From Planctomycetota bacterium (GTDB lineage: Bacteria > Planctomycetota > UBA1135 > UBA2386), in NCBI GenBank assembly GCA_020638695.1, contig JACKIB010000002.1:345987-409986 (forward strand): DNA of 64,000 bases, given 5' to 3'. The notes below the pieces were generated by a model, which saw only the letters and a program-made list of their open reading frames with translations, was not told where the DNA came from and ran no database searches. Below, piece after piece: positions 54,701 through 62,486 of this stretch (positions within the stretch are counted from its first letter, which is position 1; the number at the start of each line of letters is the position of its first letter). Both the position numbers and the translations under genes were made by a program.

Positions 54701-54815
54701 CGGGGAACTCGCGCACCGCGAGCCGCCCGTAGCCGAGCAACCCGAGCACCAGGATGACCAGACTCATCACGGTGGCGAACACCGGCCGGCGAACGGACAG
54801 GTCGGAGAGCAGCAT
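51609..54815 (-). CDS. RND efflux transporter, inner-membrane subunit
   Basis: 1068 residues with the HAE1/AcrB architecture: VRRPVFATVMSLVILVLGLLGYGRLAVREFPDIDTP at the start, proton-relay Asp pair in GLVVDDAIVVLENIARR, and LATKNGILIVEFANQLR in the second half. It is a proton-driven drug or metabolite exporter. It starts 5 bases after the adaptor stop. The C-terminal tail (about residues 1025-1068, Gln/Ala-rich) is antisense to the end of the ABC gene and is longer than in typical relatives. Confidence 0.92.
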   Translation of the reverse strand: MLLSDLSVRRPVFATVMSLVILVLGLLGYGRLAVREFPDIDTPTVSIDTTYIGAAAAVVETRVTQVLENAISGVDGIRTISSESSDGRSSITVEFVVDRDIEAAANDIRDRVSKVVQDLPETVDPPQVGKVDSGSDAVYWISLTSKSRSAMELTDYAERYLIDQLTSVPGVAQVRTGGGRRFAMRVWLDRRALAATNLTTGDIERALRAQNVELPAGRVESKNREFTVRVERGFRSAEDFGRLSVGRGPQGHLVRLRDVARVEAGPSDDRTAFRRNRVDMVGLGVVRQAKANTLDVVAGVKERIERIKKTLPEDMAIYPSSDSSVYIKAAIHEVWMTLLITALVVVLVIFMFLGSLRATLVPAVTVPVSLVGTFFVLWMLGFSINLLTLLALVMAIGLVVDDAIVVLENIARRVRLGEPPLRAAFLGARQVGFAVVATTVVLVAVFVPLALLRGNTGRLFAEFALALAGAVCVSTLVALTLSPAMCAWMLRGGRSPRLVRLVDAGFAPMQRGYRWLLEGMVDHPWAATLLAVALSVMIGGLYTGLPREYTPPEDRGNFRISARGPEGASFAQAMRMAKQIENVMMEVADRGEAERVLLRVPGSFRATGAVNSAFGTVLLKLEDPDRRSTRDVMAEVDAKLAALPGYRAFCIARSGLLRRSGQPVQFVITGSTFDELVRWRDVILAKAATNPGLTAVDSDYQETKPQLEVVVDTDRAADLGVSAREIGSTLETLMGSRRVTTYVDRGEEYDVILEARSSDKQSPRDLEQIWVRSDTSGQLIPLSNVVRLRTFADSATLNRYDRMRAITITASLVEGYSLGQALEFLQRVVRDDLAGAPGVAFKGTSREFAEATGALQFVFGISLLLVFLVLAAQFESFLQPAVILVTVPLAVCGGLAGLSMFGQSLNIYSQIALVILIGLATKNGILIVEFANQLRDEGIPLRKAVIDASVLRLRPILMTGMSTALGAVPLVYAAGAGGEARHAIGVVVLFGVSVATLTTLLVVPAIYAVVARFGGSPAARAHELERQLALAPSAELLAEAGDAEGQQHAAAGQQPQDVRDQIDQVGAT

Positions 54816-54820
54816 CGCGC

Positions 54821-55909
54821 CTAGGGGTTGGAGTTGCTGACCTTGACGATGCGCACCGGACTCCCGTGCCGCACGCGCACCAAGCCCTCGGTCACCACCG
54901 TGTCGCCAGCTGCCAGGCCGGACTCCACCACCACCGTGCCGACGCGGCGACGCCCGACCTTCACCCGCACCCGTTCGACGATCGAGTCCTTGCCGACCCG
55001 ATACACGAACTCGGCATCGGCGATCGGGATCAGCGCCTCCTCGGGGATCTGCAGGACTTGATGCTGGCCGCGTTCGATGCGCACCGTCATCAGCATGCCG
55101 GGTCGCAGCATCGCATCGGGGTTCGGCATTACCGCGCGCACCGTCGCCGCTCGGGTGCGCGGATCGAGGCGGGTGTCGACCAGCGCTACCTTGCCGGGGA
55201 AGGTCCGATCCGGCCACGCGACGCAACGTCCCACCACCCGCATTCCGGACTCGACCGTGCCGAGCCAGGTCTCGGGGATGGTGAAGTCGACCTTCACCAC
55301 GCTGAGGTCGTCGAGCGAAGTGATCACGGTCGACGGTTGCACCCACGCCCCCACGCTGACCCGCCGCAAACCGAGCACCCCGGCGAACGGGGCGCGGATC
55401 TGCCGATCGGCGATCGCCGCCTGCAGCGCCGACACGTGCGCCTTGGACGCCGCGAGCAGCGACTTGGCGGTGTCGTATTCGCGCTCGCTGGTGAGCCCCT
55501 TGTCGAACAGGTCCTTGGCCCGGTCGAAGCCCAGCTTGCGATCCTCGAGCATCGCCGTCGCTTCGGCCAACTGCGCCTTCTCTTCGGCGGCGTTCATCTC
55601 CACCAGCAGATCGCCTTTCGCGACCTTCTGTCCGCCGCGGAACGCGATCGACACGATGTGGTCCGGTCGATTCGGCGTGATCACGACTGATTCATTGGCG
55701 ACCGCGGTCCCCAGCGCATCGAGCACGTCGAGGAAAGGTGCGTTGACCACCTTCGCGACCACTACCGGGGCGGCGGCCGGCGGCGAGGTGGTCACTACCG
55801 CTTCGCCCTGCGACTTGCCCAACCCCAGCCATTCTGGGAACACGACCCACAACGCTGCCACCACGGCCAGCAAAGCGACGGCGTAGACGGTCAGGGTGCG
55901 CACCCGCAC
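54821..55909 (-). CDS. RND efflux adaptor (membrane fusion) subunit
   Basis: 362 residues: N-terminal helix (VYAVALLAVVAALWVVF), lipoyl halves (IVSIAFRGGQKVAKGDLLVEMN, RQIRAPFAGVLGLRRVSVGAWV), short alpha-hairpin, beta-barrel and membrane-proximal domain (PDAMLRPGMLMTVRIERG, AEFVYRVGKDSIVERVRVKVG). It connects the RND pump to an outer-membrane channel, which is not encoded here. GTG start; another in-frame GTG is two codons in. Confidence 0.88.
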   Translation of the reverse strand: MRVRTLTVYAVALLAVVAALWVVFPEWLGLGKSQGEAVVTTSPPAAAPVVVAKVVNAPFLDVLDALGTAVANESVVITPNRPDHIVSIAFRGGQKVAKGDLLVEMNAAEEKAQLAEATAMLEDRKLGFDRAKDLFDKGLTSEREYDTAKSLLAASKAHVSALQAAIADRQIRAPFAGVLGLRRVSVGAWVQPSTVITSLDDLSVVKVDFTIPETWLGTVESGMRVVGRCVAWPDRTFPGKVALVDTRLDPRTRAATVRAVMPNPDAMLRPGMLMTVRIERGQHQVLQIPEEALIPIADAEFVYRVGKDSIVERVRVKVGRRRVGTVVVESGLAAGDTVVTEGLVRVRHGSPVRIVKVSNSNP

Positions 55910-56205
55910 AGTCTAGCCCGGACCGCACGCCCCCCGTGTGCCCGCGCGCGGCAACACCTCGCGACGCCGCGGCCGATTCGTTGGGTCCACGGGCGGTGGT
56001 GGCCCCGAGCCGGCCACTTCCCGCCGGTTCCATGCCGACCGGCCGTTCGACGAACTCTGCGTGAGATGGCGCGCTCGCAGCCGTGGCGGCGAACGACCCG
56101 GGCACGCCCTGTTCGCCGCCGCGGAAGCCGACTCACCCAGCGCGAGGGGTGCGCGGGGTGCGAGGGGTGCGCGGGGTGCGCGTGACCGCCGCTATGGTGT
56201 CCGCA
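55910..56205. other. 296-bp intergenic region upstream of arsC
   Basis: The left end carries CTAGCCCGGAC (from 55913), identical to the first 11 bases of element A but without the rest. The right end holds four 9-base repeats and the arsC -10 hexamer. Confidence 0.4.
56146..56181 (+). repeat. Four tandem 9-base repeats
   Basis: GGGGTGCGC, GGGGTGCGA, GGGGTGCGC, GGGGTGCGC follow one another without gaps and end 11 bases before the TATGGT hexamer of arsC. They lie in the promoter region and could vary in number. Confidence 0.7.
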
Positions 56206-56562
56206 ATGCTGACCGTCTGGCACAATCCGGCGTGCTCCAACTGCCGCCGCGCCGTCGCGCTGCTGGAAGCGCACGGGATCGCGTTCCGCACCTATCCCTA
56301 CCTCGAAGACCCGCCGGATGCCGCACGGGTTCGTGCGGTGCTCGCCGCCCTGGAGACCACCGACCCCGGCGCGATGATCCGGACCAAGGAGCCCGAATTC
56401 CGCGAACTCGGCCTGCAGGACGCCACACCCGAACAACTGATCGAGGCGATGGTCGCGCACCCGCGACTGATCCAACGGCCCATTCTGGTCGACACCGACC
56501 GCGCCTTGGTGGCGCGGCCGCCCGAGCTACTGCTCGAGTTCTTGGACCTGGGCCGCGGCTGA
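56206..56562 (+). CDS. arsC: ArsC-family arsenate reductase
   Basis: 118 residues, the glutaredoxin-coupled ArsC/Spx fold. It begins MLTVWHNPACSNCRRAV with catalytic Cys10 in the loop HNPxCSxxR, and has RTKEPEFRELGL and LIQRPILVD, the arginine-bearing segments of ArsC. An in-frame ATG four codons upstream lies inside the TATGGT hexamer, so I take 56206, seven bases after that hexamer, as a leaderless start. No arsR, arsB or acr3 neighbour is present, so detoxification is inferred only from family. YffB-like proteins are an alternative. Confidence 0.75.
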   Translation: MLTVWHNPACSNCRRAVALLEAHGIAFRTYPYLEDPPDAARVRAVLAALETTDPGAMIRTKEPEFRELGLQDATPEQLIEAMVAHPRLIQRPILVDTDRALVARPPELLLEFLDLGRG

Positions 56563-56825
56563 GCGTGTGGCAACGCGAATCGAGCCCACGATCGTCACCG
56601 GATGGCGAGCGACGGTCGCCCCGCGACAAGGGACCACTGGACATCGAGGCGCCGCCGGTTGGCTACCTGCACACTGCACCGCAACGTCGCCACGCGGCGA
56701 CCAGCAAGGCGACCGAGTTCACCCCGGAACGCAGCCGTCGATACGTCGAGGAAAGCGGCCGGGCCGGGAGTATCGGCCGGCAGTGATCGCGCGAGATCGC
56801 TGAACCCTGGCGAGAATCGTCCCCG

Positions 56826-57821
56826 CTACTTGGGCGCTGCCGGCCGGGCAAGCGCGTCGTTCATCTCGCGCGCCAGCTGCTCGTCGTCCTCGCGGGAGGC
56901 AGCCTGCTCGATGAAGCCGCGCGCCACCGCGCTGCCGTCGCGGCGGAGCACGCCCAGCGCGTGGCGGCGGAACCGCACCGCGTCGCTGTGCTGGCGGTGG
57001 CGGTCGAAACTCGCGGTCACGACCTCTGCGGCCGCATCGATCGGATACAGCTCGCAGACCTTCTGGAACGCGACCAGCGCTTCGGGACTGGAGGACTCGA
57101 GCGCGGTCTCGTAGCGATAGATTCGCGCATCGAGGTCCTCGGCGATCTGCCGCCACGCCGCGAACTCCTGACGGTCGAACCCGGCGCTCTGCAGTAGTTG
57201 CAGCACTCCGACCATCTCCTTGGGTGAAACCACCAGCTGGTTGCCGATCGGCTTGCGCGCATCACGTGCCGGTGGACTGAGCAGCGACCACGGCACGTCG
57301 AACGCCAACATCCAGGCTGCGACTTGCACCGTGCGCCAGTCCGGTGGCGACTCCAGTCCGTCGACGTGACGGATCAGGCTGAGCAACCGCGCGTTGTCGA
57401 CGCGGGAAACCGCGGCCTGCTTCGCCAGCTGTTCCGGTCGCTCGCGGGCGGTGTACACGTAGCTCAGGTTGACCACCTGGGGTCGATCGTCGGAGACGCG
57501 AACCAACACCGTTTGGTAGCTGACCATCCGGCCACCCGAGTCGCCGACTGCCAACCCGGCGTCGATCCGCACCCAAGGCTGGGTGTGGACCCGAGGCTCG
57601 ATCCGCAGCGCGAGTAGCTCGCGGGTGCTGCTGGTCGGCAGCGCATGGACCTCGATCCATTTCTTGGCCACCGCCTCCTGTAGCGGCACCGCGGTGGCGC
57701 GGGCCGCCGGCGGTGCTTCGTGCGGGCGCAGGACCACGGGGTCTTGTGCCCCGCGGCAACCGAGCGAAGCGAGAGCAACCGACCACAGGAGCACCGGGAG
57801 CCGAGTTCGCGAGCGGGCCAT
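56826..57821 (-). CDS. Lipoprotein of unknown function
   Basis: 331 residues. Signal peptide MARSRTRLPVLLWSVALASLGC with lipobox Cys22. The mature part has a beta-rich first half (LREL-type strands around VRIDAGLAVGDSGG) and a helical second half (from about residue 150, HVDGLESPPDWRTVQVAAWMLAFDVPW). No motif of a known enzyme was seen. The ATG is fixed by the signal peptide. Confidence 0.65.
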   Translation of the reverse strand: MARSRTRLPVLLWSVALASLGCRGAQDPVVLRPHEAPPAARATAVPLQEAVAKKWIEVHALPTSSTRELLALRIEPRVHTQPWVRIDAGLAVGDSGGRMVSYQTVLVRVSDDRPQVVNLSYVYTARERPEQLAKQAAVSRVDNARLLSLIRHVDGLESPPDWRTVQVAAWMLAFDVPWSLLSPPARDARKPIGNQLVVSPKEMVGVLQLLQSAGFDRQEFAAWRQIAEDLDARIYRYETALESSSPEALVAFQKVCELYPIDAAAEVVTASFDRHRQHSDAVRFRRHALGVLRRDGSAVARGFIEQAASREDDEQLAREMNDALARPAAPK

Positions 57822-57973
57822 GTCGAGGTTATCGGCATCCCGCGCCGCACGCTGGACCGCCCGCCGCACCGGGCCTGCCGGGCACCCCCGGGGTCGGCGC
57901 AGGAAGGCGCTCGCCCCGGGCCGGGCAGCCCTCCCGACCCGGAGCGCACCGCAGGCCTCGGGCGCACCGCAGA

Positions 57974-58038
57974 CCCGGCCGCACCGGAAGCCCGGCCGCA
58001 CCGCCGCCCGGCCGCACCGAAGCCCGGCCGCACCGCCG
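57974..58038 (+). repeat. Tandem 16-base GC repeats
   Basis: Four units of CCCGGCCGCACCGnnG (one with an extra G) run between a lipoprotein gene start and the acetyltransferase stop. Alternate units end in AAG or CCG. Confidence 0.7.
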
Positions 58039-58052
58039 CCCCCCGTCGGACG

Positions 58053-58565
58053 TCACTCCGCTTCGATCGCCTTCTCGTACCAAGCCACGTCCCACCAGCG
58101 CCCGAACTTGCGCCCGACCTCCCGGTAGACCCCAATCGGGGTGAACCCGAGCTTCCGGTGCAGGGCGATCGAGGCGGGGTTGGGCAGCGCCACACCGCCG
58201 TAGGCCCGGTGCACGTCCTCCCGTCGCAGCGCCGCGAACAAGGCAGTGTAGAGCGCGGTGCCGAGCCCGCGACCGGCTCGTCCCTCACGCAGGTAGACGC
58301 TGCATTCGACCGACGGGTCGTAGGCGCGCTTGGCGCGAAAGCGTCCGCTCGACGCGTAGCCACAGACCTCGTCGTGTGCATCGACCGCCACCAACAAGCG
58401 GTGACGACCCTGCGTGGCGTGCTCCTCGAACCAGGGCCTTCGCGTGTCGGCGGTGAACGGTTCGGTGTCGAACGTGACCGCGGTGTGCAGCACGTAGTGG
58501 TTGTAGATCTCGACCAGCGTGTCGAGGTCCTCGGGTCGCGCCGGGCGGATGACCGCGCCTTCCAT
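58053..58565 (-). CDS. GNAT acetyltransferase (phosphinothricin acetyltransferase-like)
   Basis: 170 residues from ATG. IRPARPEDLDTLVEIYNHYV at the start, YASSGRFRAKRAYDPSVECSVYL and GRAGRGLGTALYTAL (acetyl-CoA pyrophosphate loop) match the PAT/Bar subgroup, which N-acetylates amino-acid-like herbicides or methionine derivatives. GTG 58601 is an alternative start that would overlap the upstream lipoprotein stop (GTGA), as is common here, and add 12 residues. Confidence 0.82.
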   Translation of the reverse strand: MEGAVIRPARPEDLDTLVEIYNHYVLHTAVTFDTEPFTADTRRPWFEEHATQGRHRLLVAVDAHDEVCGYASSGRFRAKRAYDPSVECSVYLREGRAGRGLGTALYTALFAALRREDVHRAYGGVALPNPASIALHRKLGFTPIGVYREVGRKFGRWWDVAWYEKAIEAE

Positions 58566-58597
58566 GGCGGAGATCGTCGCGGGCCCGGGCGACCGAG

Positions 58598-59620
58598 TCA
58601 CGTCCCGCCCAGATCCAGTGGGATCGCCCCGGTCGCGGTCTTCAGCACCACCCGCCCGTGGACCAGCGCCACGGTGCCGAATGGCTCGCCGCCGCGCTCG
58701 ACGTGACCGCTGGCCTGCACGACCCCCGAGCTGTCGGTGCCTCCCTTGTTCGCCACGTCGGTGACGACTTCCACGCCGCGGAACGTGAACGAGCTCCCGC
58801 CGGCCCGGACGGTGCTGCCCGAAGTAGCGGTCAAGCGGCTCGCGCTGCCGCGCTGCGACCAGAGCAACCGCGTGCTGGTCGCCGACACCAACCGCGACCG
58901 GTGGGTCTCGTGAACGTCCACCTCCACGCCTTTGCCACGAATCGTCCCGCTGAGCTCGGCGCGCGTCGTCAAATCCTGGCCGGTCAGGTCGCGCTCTCCG
59001 ACGGACTGGCCGACCGAGCGAAGGTCGATCTGCAACGGCTCGCCCGCCTGCGAACTCGTCCCCTTGACCGAGGCTTCGAACCGACTCCCATCGAACGCCA
59101 CCGACAACTCCACGTCTCCCTGCCCCTCGACCCTATGCCGGTAGCGCAGCCGGTGGGCTGACAGCAGCCACTCGTCTGCCGTCGCGGCGGAACGGTTGCC
59201 CTGCGCATCGCGCACCACGAATTCGTGCACCTGCGTGCCCAGGTGGACCACCAACTTGTCGGTGGGTTCGGGCGAGTACTGCATCCCGGCAGGGCCCTGG
59301 CGGAGCGTGCCCGTGTTCACGACCCGGCCGAGCACTGCACCACCCGATAGCTGGGAGGCCTGGTACACCGCCTCGACGACCAGCGCGCGGGAGAACATGG
59401 CGTGCACGGCGACCAGCCGGGGCACGCCGAACGCGATCGCCAGGTGCCGGCGCATCGCACCCTCGGGTGGCTGCGGGCGAGCGCCGGCTGCCGGGTCGGC
59501 GGTGGGACTGGCTTTCGGGTCGGCTGCCGGCGCCTTCCGCAGCTTGGTCGGGGTGGTCGCATCCCCGTTACAACAAGCGAATAGAGGGGCCGCAAGGAGC
59601 GCTATGAGTGGCCGATTCAC
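58598..59620 (-). CDS. Lipoprotein of unknown function (intact parent of the duplicated N-terminus)
   Basis: 340 residues from GTG: signal VNRPLIALLAAPLFACC with lipobox Cys, a Pro/Ala/Asp linker, then a beta-rich domain (residues 60-330). TATCGT lies six bases before the start on the coding strand, so the message is probably leaderless. Its first 44 codons recur at 62356-62486 fused to a methionine synthase fragment. No known domain recognised. Confidence 0.68.
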   Translation of the reverse strand: MNRPLIALLAAPLFACCNGDATTPTKLRKAPAADPKASPTADPAAGARPQPPEGAMRRHLAIAFGVPRLVAVHAMFSRALVVEAVYQASQLSGGAVLGRVVNTGTLRQGPAGMQYSPEPTDKLVVHLGTQVHEFVVRDAQGNRSAATADEWLLSAHRLRYRHRVEGQGDVELSVAFDGSRFEASVKGTSSQAGEPLQIDLRSVGQSVGERDLTGQDLTTRAELSGTIRGKGVEVDVHETHRSRLVSATSTRLLWSQRGSASRLTATSGSTVRAGGSSFTFRGVEVVTDVANKGGTDSSGVVQASGHVERGGEPFGTVALVHGRVVLKTATGAIPLDLGGT

Positions 59621-62355
59621 CCCTACACGATACTCGCTGTTCCGCCGCGGGGACGCGGCCTGCGTCAGCGGATCACGATCGAGCCGACCTGACTACTGAG
59701 GAAGTTCGCCGGGTTCGCCAGCGGCGAGGTCGCCAACCACTGCACGTCGACGACGGTGCGCGGGGCGTTGAGGGGGATCGTGAACTGGAGCTGACCCAAG
59801 CCATTCAGATCCAGCCCGAGGAGGACCTCGACGACCGATGTGACACCCAGCACACAGGTACCCGCTCCCATCGGGGCCAGTGAGATGGGACTCGCGAGCT
59901 GGCCGTGCAGCCCGAACAGCACCAGCGCGGTCGCCGACCGGTCGCCGAACAAGCTCAGTTGGTACACCTTGCCAGGGCTCGGTTGACCGGTCGCGCACAC
60001 CCGCAGGGGTTGCTGCGAGACAACGGACCGACATGCATGCCCGTGCCGGTGCAGGTTGACGTCACGACGGACGTCGACGGACGACCACGGCTCGATACCG
60101 TTGCCGAACGCCGGCCTGGTCACCGTCCAGTTGCGCAGCGCGGCGAACTCGTAGGTGAGTCGCTGGCGTGTGGTATCGAAGCGCTGTCCGGACACCAGAA
60201 TGTCGCCCGTCGCGTTGTCGATGGATGCCGCCAGCGCTCCGTCGGGAAACGGCAGCCGTACGGTGCGAGTCACGACGAGCCCCTTGAACAGCTTCAGCTC
60301 GGCGGCCTTCGTCGAGGTATCGGACTCGACTACCACCAGATCCTCGTCGGCCTCGATCGACAAGCTCGAGATCCGGACCGTGGGATTGGCAAGGTAGAAC
60401 CTCACCGGGTAGAGCCTGCTCATGTCGAACCAGTACAACTGGTCGGCGGACGCGCTGGGCGACGCACTGACGGCGACATAGGTGATCCAGCCGTTGGTGG
60501 CGAAGGATCGCGGCTGTCCCGTGGTCGGCCCGAAATCGAACAACGTAACCGGATTCCCGCCCGACTTGGCGACCATCGCCAACCGCCTGTCGGTGAGGAA
60601 CATCAAGTCGTCGCCGACGGTGCGAAGCTGCCGCACCGTCGCATCCGCTGCGGTGAGCCCGATCTTGACTTCGGTGGCGGCGAGGATCTGTCCCCCGGCA
60701 GTGCGCACGCGGAAGATCGCGGGTGCGGTCGTCGAAGACGACCGCGTCGTTCCCACCCAGACGACATCGTCCGCCAAGGCGTCGCACGCAACCGTGTAGC
60801 TGTCGACCAGAGCTCCCGTGACCGGCAGACGCTGGACGGTCGCTGCCACCGGATCCACCAGGAACAACCCGCCCTGCGCACTCGCAGACCCGGAGGCCGG
60901 GGCTGCGGCGAGGAACTGTCCTTGTTGGTTCTGGGCCTTCACCCCCGGGAGACACGCGAGAAGCCCGATGGCGAACGAAGCGAAGGCGCGGAAGGAAGTC
61001 ATGGGGGTGAGGCCTGGAGCAGGGTGCGGCAGCACGTGGCGGGAACGCGACTGCAAGCCTGTAGCACGGGCGTCCCGGGCGGTAACGAGCCCGTGTGCTC
61101 GTTCACCCACCTCGATTCGATTGGTCCTCCCGGTGCGACTCACGCCGGATCGTAGGCGAGGTTCGGCTGCAGCCAGCGCTCGCCTTCCCGCAACCCGACT
61201 CCCTTGCGCCGCACGTAGTCCTCGACCTGGTCGCGGTCGATACGCCCGACACTGAAGTAGCGCGCGTCGGGGTGCGCGAAGTAGAGCCCGCTGACGCTGG
61301 CCGCGGGCGTCATGGCACAGCTCTCGGTCAGCTCGATCGCCAGCTCGCCCGGCTGCAGCAAGTCGAACAGCTTCCACTTCTCGCTGTGGTCCGGGCAGGC
61401 GGGGTAGCCGAACGCCGGGCGAATCCCCCGGTAGCGCTCGCGGATCAAGTCCTCGTTGGTGAGGTCGCCCGACTCGCCATACCCCCACTCGGCACGCGAC
61501 CGTTTGTGCAGCAGTTCGGCCAGCGCCTCGGCCAGGCGGTCGGCCAGGGCGCGCACCAGAATCGCGTTGTAATCGTCGCCGGCCGCCTCGTAGCGCTTGG
61601 CCAACGCCTCGGCGCCGATACCCGTGGTCACGGCGAACGCACCGAGGTAGTCCGCCCGCCCGCTGTCGATCGGCGCGACGAAGTCCGCCAGGCAGCGGGC
61701 CGGGGCCGATTCGCTCGACGTGCGCTGTTGGCGGAGCATGTTGAAGCGCAGCAGCTCGGTAGTGCGCGTCTCGTCGGTGAACATCACGATGTCGTCGCCG
61801 TGGCTGTTGGCCGGCCAGTAGCCGCGCACCGCGCGCGGCTGCAGCAGTTTGTCGCGCACGATCTCGCCGAGCAGTTCCTGGCCGTTGGCGAACAGTTCGC
61901 GCGCCGCCTTGCCGTAGGTCGGGTGGTCGAGGATCTCCGGGTAGCGGCCGTTCAGCTCCCACGCGACGAAGAAGAACGTCCAATCGATGTACGGCACGAT
62001 CGATTCCAGACGCAGGTCCTCGACCACGCGGCGGCCGAGGAACAAGGGCTTGGCGAGCTCGCGTTCCGCCCAGTCGATGTGGTAGCGGCGCCGCTTCGCC
62101 GCCTCGTACGGGATCAGCGGCGACTCCACGCGCTGCCGGTGCAGTTCGCGTAGGCCCTCCTGCAACTGACGGTTCTCGCCGTCGAAGCGCAGCTTCCGCT
62201 CGGGATCGAGCAAATCGCCCACCACACCGCAGACGCGCGACGCATCGGCGACGTGCACGGTCGGCTCGGCGTACTGCGGAGCCACCTTCACCGCGGTGTG
62301 CTGCTTGCTGGTGGTCGCTCCACCGATCAGCAACGGGATCTGCATGCCACAGCGC
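59491..62355. repeat. Tandem duplication, unit 1 (about 2865 bp)
   Basis: Bases 59491 onward (start of the lipoprotein, its leader, the 445-residue secreted protein and its leader) recur from 62356 with an offset of 2865. Unit 1 also holds the methionine synthase C-terminal region. The copies are diverged throughout but collinear, and the 445-codon genes have equal length. Confidence 0.8.
59665..61002 (-). CDS. Secreted 445-residue protein, copy 1 (propeller-like)
   Basis: Signal peptide FASFAIGLLACLPGVKAQ, then repeated beta-strand segments (GGLFLVDPVAATVQRLPVTG, DVVWVGTTRSSSTTAPAIFRV, DDLMFLTDRRLAMVAKSGG, GWITYVAVSAS) that suggest a beta-propeller reporting-type fold. A C-terminal domain (about 330-445) with LFGDRSATALVLFGLHGQLASPI and LNAPRTVVDVQWLATSPLANPANF is a conserved terminus I associate with secreted proteins of some Planctomycetota. 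Function unknown. The start MTSFRAF is matched by copy 2. Confidence 0.7.
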   Translation of the reverse strand: MTSFRAFASFAIGLLACLPGVKAQNQQGQFLAAAPASGSASAQGGLFLVDPVAATVQRLPVTGALVDSYTVACDALADDVVWVGTTRSSSTTAPAIFRVRTAGGQILAATEVKIGLTAADATVRQLRTVGDDLMFLTDRRLAMVAKSGGNPVTLFDFGPTTGQPRSFATNGWITYVAVSASPSASADQLYWFDMSRLYPVRFYLANPTVRISSLSIEADEDLVVVESDTSTKAAELKLFKGLVVTRTVRLPFPDGALAASIDNATGDILVSGQRFDTTRQRLTYEFAALRNWTVTRPAFGNGIEPWSSVDVRRDVNLHRHGHACRSVVSQQPLRVCATGQPSPGKVYQLSLFGDRSATALVLFGLHGQLASPISLAPMGAGTCVLGVTSVVEVLLGLDLNGLGQLQFTIPLNAPRTVVDVQWLATSPLANPANFLSSQVGSIVIR

Positions 62356-62486
62356 GCCGGGTCGGCGGTGGAACTGGCTTTCGGGTCGGCTGCCGGCGCC
62401 TTCCGCAACTCGGTCGGAGTGGTCGCATCCCCGTTACAACAATCGAATAGAGCGGCCGCAAGGAGCGCGAGAAGTGGCCGATTCAC
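61140..62486 (-). CDS. metH: Chimera: lipoprotein signal peptide fused to methionine synthase reactivation domain
   Basis: 448 residues from GTG. Residues 1-44 (VNRPLLALLAAALFDCCNGD onward) duplicate the start of the lipoprotein at 59620. From residue 45 the protein is MetH: IPLLIGGATTSKQHTAVKV is the end of the cobalamin-binding domain, and residues about 100-448 are the complete AdoMet-binding reactivation domain (YIDWTFFFVAWELNGRYPEI, RAVRGYWPANSHGDD, RYRGIRPAFGYPACPDHSEK, TESCAMTPAASVSGLYFAHP). The homocysteine, folate and most of the cobalamin domains are missing. An ATG at 62345 (residue 48) could give an unexported version. It is either a preserved fragment or a pseudogene with an intact frame. 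Confidence 0.82.
   Translation of the reverse strand: MNRPLLALLAAALFDCCNGDATTPTELRKAPAADPKASSTADPARCGMQIPLLIGGATTSKQHTAVKVAPQYAEPTVHVADASRVCGVVGDLLDPERKLRFDGENRQLQEGLRELHRQRVESPLIPYEAAKRRRYHIDWAERELAKPLFLGRRVVEDLRLESIVPYIDWTFFFVAWELNGRYPEILDHPTYGKAARELFANGQELLGEIVRDKLLQPRAVRGYWPANSHGDDIVMFTDETRTTELLRFNMLRQQRTSSESAPARCLADFVAPIDSGRADYLGAFAVTTGIGAEALAKRYEAAGDDYNAILVRALADRLAEALAELLHKRSRAEWGYGESGDLTNEDLIRERYRGIRPAFGYPACPDHSEKWKLFDLLQPGELAIELTESCAMTPAASVSGLYFAHPDARYFSVGRIDRDQVEDYVRRKGVGLREGERWLQPNLAYDPA

Noticed and set aside
51750..54824. 1024-codon forward reading frame
   Set aside because: It is antisense to the RND pump gene, whose conserved motifs are unmistakable; composition is typical of a high-GC shadow.
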